From contig JAERMP010000063.1 in the NCBI GenBank assembly GCA_016844515.1, positions 1 to 9,566 of the forward strand: a DNA stretch of 9,566 nucleotides. Direction: 5' to 3'. The notes below the pieces were generated by a model that worked only from the letters and a program-made list of their open reading frames with translations, ran no database searches and was not told the origin of the DNA. Below, in pieces: positions 6,166 to 9,566 of the stretch (its first letter is position 1; each line of letters begins with the position of its first letter). Origin of the DNA: Thermoleophilia bacterium. GTDB taxonomy: Bacteria > Actinomycetota > Thermoleophilia > Gaiellales > Gaiellaceae. Both the position numbers and the translations under genes were made by a program.

Positions 6166-6720
6166 GTGAGAATCGGCATTCTTGCGCTGCAGGGCGCCTT
6201 CCGCGAGCACGCCCACGTCTTGCGCCGACTCGGCGCGGAGGTGGTCGAAGTGCGGTTGCCCGAGGATCTCGACGGGCTGGACGGGCTCGTGGTCCCGGGC
6301 GGTGAGTCGACGACGATCATGCACCTGGCCCGGCTTTACGGCCTGGATGACGCGATCCGTGAGTATCGGGGGCCGATTCTCGGGACGTGCGCCGGGATGA
6401 TCGTGCTCGACCGGGAGCATCTTGGCGTCGCAGACCTCGAGGTCGATCGCAACGCCTACGGTCGCCAGGTGAAGAGCTTCGAGGCCGACGTCGAGCTCGC
6501 CGGCGACGATCGGCCGCTGCGAGGGGTGTTCATCCGTGCGCCGAGGGTCCGAGAGCTTGGTTGCGAGATCGAGGTGCTCGGCGAGCTCGACGGTGAGCCC
6601 GTACTCGTTCGGGACGGTCGGCTGCTGCTTACGACTTTCCATCCGGAACTCACGGATGACTTGCGCGTGCATGAGCAGTTCCTCGCGATGGTCGAGGAGG
6701 CTGCGCGTGTCACGTTGTAG
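6166..6720 (+). CDS. pdxT: PLP synthase glutaminase subunit PdxT
   Basis: This class I glutamine amidotransferase hydrolyses glutamine and channels ammonia to PdxS. The protein is 184 aa, slightly shorter than the usual 185-200. The N-terminus MRIGILALQGAFREH is diagnostic. PGGEST (44-49) forms the oxyanion region, the nucleophile Cys is C75 in GTCAGMI, and the His/Glu pair is H159 and E161 in TFHPELT. All catalytic residues are intact, so the split from pdxS has not inactivated it. The GTG start at 6166 follows a -10 hexamer almost directly and fits the family's N-terminus. Its TAG stop (6718-6720) lies inside a long palindrome. It precedes yebC by 56 bases, an order common in actinobacteria. 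Confidence 0.97.
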   Translation: MRIGILALQGAFREHAHVLRRLGAEVVEVRLPEDLDGLDGLVVPGGESTTIMHLARLYGLDDAIREYRGPILGTCAGMIVLDREHLGVADLEVDRNAYGRQVKSFEADVELAGDDRPLRGVFIRAPRVRELGCEIEVLGELDGEPVLVRDGRLLLTTFHPELTDDLRVHEQFLAMVEEAARVTL

Positions 6721-6744
6721 GGGCGACATAGATGTCGCCCCTAC
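6717..6744. repeat. Perfect 13-bp palindrome covering the pdxT stop codon
   Basis: The left arm GTAGGGGCGACAT (6717-6729) and right arm ATGTCGCCCCTAC (6732-6744) are exact reverse complements separated by AG. The TAG stop of pdxT is part of the left arm. As RNA it would be a 12-bp stem with a four-base loop. It could terminate or attenuate pdxT transcription before yebC, stabilise the 3' end of pdxT mRNA, bind a dimeric regulator of yebC, or be a dispersed palindromic repeat; arms starting GTAGGGGCG are, from memory, seen in repeats of other bacteria. No T tract follows. Confidence 0.7.
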
Positions 6745-6776
6745 GTGTGCCGGCCACAAGGGGCCAGGAGGGCACG

Positions 6777-7532
6777 ATGTCAGGGCATAGCAAGTGGAGC
6801 TCGATCAAGCACAAGAAGGGCGCCGCCGACGCGAAGCGCGGGCAGCTCTTCTCGAAGCTCTCACGCGCGATCATGGTCGCCGCCAAGGAAGGCGGTCCCG
6901 ATCCCGCCGGCAACCTCGCCCTGCAGAACGCGATCGAGAAGGCGCGCTCGTACTCGATGCCGAAGGACAACATCGAGCGAGCGATCGCGAAAGGGTCAGG
7001 CGCCGATGCGGAGGGTTCGAGCTTCGAGACGGTGATCTACGAGGGGTACGGGCCGGAGGGTGTTGCGGTGCTCGTGGAGGCCCTGACGGACAATCGAAAT
7101 CGCACGGCCTCGGAGGTCAGGCATCTCTTCGCGAAGCACGGTGGCAACCTCGGAACGACGGGGGCCGTCGCGTGGCAGTTCGAGCGCAAAGGCGTCGTCT
7201 TGGTGCCTGCTGATGGCGTTGACGAGGACGCCCTCGTTCTCGTCGTGGCCGAGGCCGGGGCGGAGGACGTCGAACTCGACGGGTCGAGCTTCGTGGTCAC
7301 GAGCGAGCCAGACGCACTGTCCGCGGTGCGCGTCGCCGTCGAGACGGCCGGGTTCGCGATCGAGTCCGTCGAGCTCGCCATGGTTCCGAAGGTGACCGTT
7401 GCCGTCGGTGACGAGAGCGTGGCGCGCCAGCTCATCAGGCTCGTGGAGGGACTCGAGGACACGGATGACGTCCAGGACGTCTATGCGAACTTCGACATCC
7501 CCGAAGCCGTCCTCGAAGCTGTAGTAGCCTGA
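6777..7532 (+). CDS. yebC: YebC/PmpR (TACO1) family protein
   Basis: A cytoplasmic protein of 251 aa, the standard length. It begins MSGHSKWSSIKHKKGAADAK, the family's invariant start. It keeps the central motif YEGYGPEGVAVLVEALTDN (88-106) followed by RNRT, and the C-terminal LEDTDDVQDVYANFD (226-240). It was long annotated as a transcriptional regulator; mitochondrial TACO1 is a translational activator, and recent bacterial work points to a role in translation at difficult peptide stretches. I chose the ATG at 6777 because AGGAGG (6766-6771) lies five bases upstream; an in-frame ATG at 6732 lies inside the palindrome and would add 15 unconserved residues. Actinobacterial yebC is often followed by ruvC; here a peptidase gene follows after 10 bases. 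Confidence 0.97.
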   Translation: MSGHSKWSSIKHKKGAADAKRGQLFSKLSRAIMVAAKEGGPDPAGNLALQNAIEKARSYSMPKDNIERAIAKGSGADAEGSSFETVIYEGYGPEGVAVLVEALTDNRNRTASEVRHLFAKHGGNLGTTGAVAWQFERKGVVLVPADGVDEDALVLVVAEAGAEDVELDGSSFVVTSEPDALSAVRVAVETAGFAIESVELAMVPKVTVAVGDESVARQLIRLVEGLEDTDDVQDVYANFDIPEAVLEAVVA

Positions 7533-7542
7533 ACGGACTTCT

Positions 7543-9483
7543 GTGGCGACTGCGGCGGCGGACTCGACAGCGGGGCTTACGGCGAATCGAATCGATGCGC
7601 TGCTCTCTGCGCGCCTCTTTCTCGAGCCCCAGCTGGTCGGCGACCGCCTGTACTTCGTCTCGAACCTTTCGGGGCACCTGAGTCTCTACTCGATGGACGC
7701 GGGTGGGGGTGTTCCAGAGCCTCTCCTCCCGCCGCAGATGGCTCTTCAGAATCCGGAGCTCGTCGGCGGTCATCTCTTCCACGTCCTGCCGAGGCTGGGG
7801 CGCATCGTCTTCATGCTCGACTCCGACGGCGACGAGAACTACGTGCCGTACCTCGTCCCGCTCGAAGGTGGTTTTCCGGAGCCGCTCGCCGCGGAGACGT
7901 TCCGCGGTAGCCGGTCGCATCTCACGGACGTCGACGACGCGACGGAGACGGCGTACTTCGCAGTCGAGTCGCGTGAGGAGTCGCTCATCACGGCCATGCG
8001 GGTCGATCTCGCCGCGGGGGATGTCGAGACCCTCTTCCAGAGCCCGTATGGGGCCTTCGTGGCGGCCTGGACACCGGATCACTCGCGCGTGATCCACGTT
8101 GACGGGTACACGATGGGCGACGTCGTCCTCTACGAGTCCGACGGACACGGCGGGCGGACGATGCTCTACGGCACGCCGATCGAGGAGAGAGATCCCGAAA
8201 CGGATATTGAGCTCACGGGCTTCCGCTCCTCTCACGGCACCGCAAGCGGCGAGGGCGTTCTGCTCACCACCACGCTTTTCGACGACGCCGGCTCGCTCGG
8301 ATATCTCGATCTCGAGCGTCCCGGATCGGTGGAGCCGGTCGCGTTTTCCGGGCTCGTCCACGAGGGTGTTGGCGAGCTCGAGCGGATCCAGCACCTCGAG
8401 GGCGACCGCTTCGCCTTCGTCTACAACATCGACGGTTGCTCGTGGGTGTACGACGCAAGCCTCGACGAGGCAAGCCGCACCGTGACCGCGAGCCGGGTGT
8501 TGGTGGGCCAGGGCGAGCTGGCCGACGGGGTCCTGCACGGCCTTCACTACGACACGGAAAGCGGGCGCTTCGCCGTCGCGTTCTGCACTGCGACGATGCC
8601 CACTCAGCTCTACGTTCTCGATCCGAGCGGCGCGTCGAAGCCCGCACGCCGGACGAACGAGCGCGCACTGGGGCTCGCTCCGCAGCTTCTCTCATCCGGC
8701 GAGGACGCCTCCTTCGAATCGCACGACGGTCTTCGGGTCTCTGCCCGTCTCTACCTCCCGTCGGACGAGCTGGGCTTCGAGGGGCCGCGTCCCCTCGTCT
8801 ACTACGTCCACGGCGGGCCACAGAGTCAGGAGCAGCCGAACTTCGCCTGGTTCTCGATGCCTCTCATCCAGATCCTCACGCTCGAGGGGTTTGCCGTCTT
8901 CGTTCCGAACGTCCGCGGATCGACCGGTTATGGCCTCGACTACTCGAAGCGCGTCGACCACGACTGGGGCGGACTCGACCGACTCGACCACGTCCACGCG
9001 ATGACCGAGGTGCTGCCGAAGGACGGCCGCGTCGACGTCTCGCGCGCCGGCGTCGTCGGTCGCTCGTACGGCGGCTACATGACGCTCACCCTCGCTGCTC
9101 GGCATCCCGAGCTCTGGCAGGCGGCGATCGACATGTTCGGGCCGTACGACCTCTTCACGTTCATGGACAGGATCCCCGCGACCTGGAAGCCGTACTTCGC
9201 ACTCGCCGTCGGCGATCCGGAGAAGGACCGCGACTTCCTCGTGGATCGCTCGCCGCGAACGCACATCGCCCAGATCTCGTGCCCGCTCCTCGTGATCCAG
9301 GGCCAGAACGATCCGCGGGTTGTCGAGCAGGAGTCACGCGATCTCGTCGAGGAGCTTCGCGGGCACGGACGTGAGGTCGACTATCTCGTCTTCGAGGACG
9401 AGGGGCACGACGTCTTGAAACTGCCAAATCGGGTTCGCTGCTACGAGAGGATCGTCGGATTCTTCTCGCAGCATCTCGCCTAG
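7543..9483 (+). CDS. S9 family serine peptidase (acylaminoacyl-peptidase type)
   Basis: A prolyl-oligopeptidase-family enzyme of 646 aa. Residues of about 30-390 form the beta-propeller (repeated strands such as RLYFVSNLSGHLSLYSMD), which limits access to short peptides. Residues of about 400-646 form the alpha/beta-hydrolase domain. The oxyanion motif HGGP is at 423-426, the nucleophile is S508 in GRSYGGYM, and D590 (GQNDPRV) and H622 (DEGHDV) complete the triad. There is no signal peptide, so it probably acts in the cytoplasm on peptides or N-acylated peptides. The GTG at 7543 is 10 bases after the yebC stop and has no good Shine-Dalgarno sequence. TAGCCT at 7525-7530 could be its own -10, giving a leader of about six bases; otherwise it is co-transcribed with yebC. 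Confidence 0.93.
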   Translation: MATAAADSTAGLTANRIDALLSARLFLEPQLVGDRLYFVSNLSGHLSLYSMDAGGGVPEPLLPPQMALQNPELVGGHLFHVLPRLGRIVFMLDSDGDENYVPYLVPLEGGFPEPLAAETFRGSRSHLTDVDDATETAYFAVESREESLITAMRVDLAAGDVETLFQSPYGAFVAAWTPDHSRVIHVDGYTMGDVVLYESDGHGGRTMLYGTPIEERDPETDIELTGFRSSHGTASGEGVLLTTTLFDDAGSLGYLDLERPGSVEPVAFSGLVHEGVGELERIQHLEGDRFAFVYNIDGCSWVYDASLDEASRTVTASRVLVGQGELADGVLHGLHYDTESGRFAVAFCTATMPTQLYVLDPSGASKPARRTNERALGLAPQLLSSGEDASFESHDGLRVSARLYLPSDELGFEGPRPLVYYVHGGPQSQEQPNFAWFSMPLIQILTLEGFAVFVPNVRGSTGYGLDYSKRVDHDWGGLDRLDHVHAMTEVLPKDGRVDVSRAGVVGRSYGGYMTLTLAARHPELWQAAIDMFGPYDLFTFMDRIPATWKPYFALAVGDPEKDRDFLVDRSPRTHIAQISCPLLVIQGQNDPRVVEQESRDLVEELRGHGREVDYLVFEDEGHDVLKLPNRVRCYERIVGFFSQHLA

Positions 9484-9512
9484 ATGCTTGATCGGAAATT
9501 CACGCCGGCCGA

Positions 9513-9566
9513 ATGACGGTCACGACACGGCGCCGGATCGCCACCCTCGCGCGTCGCACAGGCTTC
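9513..9566 (+). CDS. Possible start of a further gene (partial)
   Basis: An ATG at 9513 opens a frame that stays open for 18 codons to the window edge (MTVTTRRRIATLARRTGF). It starts 29 bases after the peptidase stop on the same strand, and third positions are G/C rich. No clear Shine-Dalgarno sequence is seen and the piece is too short to identify. Confidence 0.3.
   Translation, partial: MTVTTRRRIATLARRTGF

Noticed and set aside
7435..8547. 370-codon minus-strand frame antisense to yebC and the peptidase
   Set aside because: Shadow of the S9 peptidase; no recognisable motif and an atypical composition.
1..9566. CRISPR array, transposase, phage or defence genes
   Set aside because: No regularly spaced direct repeats and no matching protein motifs were seen in any frame read.

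Overview
The window is high-GC DNA of ordinary chromosomal character, most likely from an actinobacterium. The clues are strong G/C preference at third codon positions, GTG and TTG starts, start codons sitting right behind TAGNNT-type -10 hexamers, and a pdxS / pdxT / yebC neighbourhood of actinobacterial type. A deep-branching class such as Thermoleophilia would fit, but that is a guess. No phage, transposase, CRISPR, rRNA or tRNA gene was found.

Layout from left to right. Bases 1-404 hold no confident gene; there is one small ORF with a perfect Shine-Dalgarno sequence, and the promoter and leader of the next gene. A 1-Cys (Prx6-type) peroxiredoxin follows (405-1082, TTG start) and ends at a strong hairpin. 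Next is a polytopic membrane protein of the YbhN / lysylphosphatidylglycerol-synthase membrane-domain family (1197-2369). Bases 2370-3002 are a 633-base stretch without a supportable gene but packed with perfect inverted repeats and three copies of TTCCACA. Then comes pdxS (3003-3923). Convergent to it is a two-gene minus-strand operon: an FkbM-type methyltransferase (6088-5264) followed after two bases by a cytochrome P450 (5261-3930). The plus strand resumes with pdxT (6166-6720), yebC (6777-7532) and an S9 family peptidase (7543-9483). The right edge may hold the first codons of another gene.

Functionally, PdxS and PdxT are the two halves of PLP synthase: PdxT releases ammonia from glutamine and PdxS builds pyridoxal 5'-phosphate. 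They are normally neighbours, but here the P450/methyltransferase operon on the opposite strand separates them, so each needs its own promoter. Both carry a -10 hexamer whose predicted start point falls on or next to the start codon, which implies leaderless mRNAs. The P450 and methyltransferase probably act on the same unknown small molecule (oxidation plus O-methylation), but no scaffold-building enzyme is in view. The peroxiredoxin, membrane protein, YebC and peptidase are housekeeping-type genes with no evident tie to the others.

The points most worth a second look are the split pdxS/pdxT pair, the palindrome that contains the pdxT stop codon, and the palindrome-rich gap at 2370-3002. I saw no convincing new multi-gene system.
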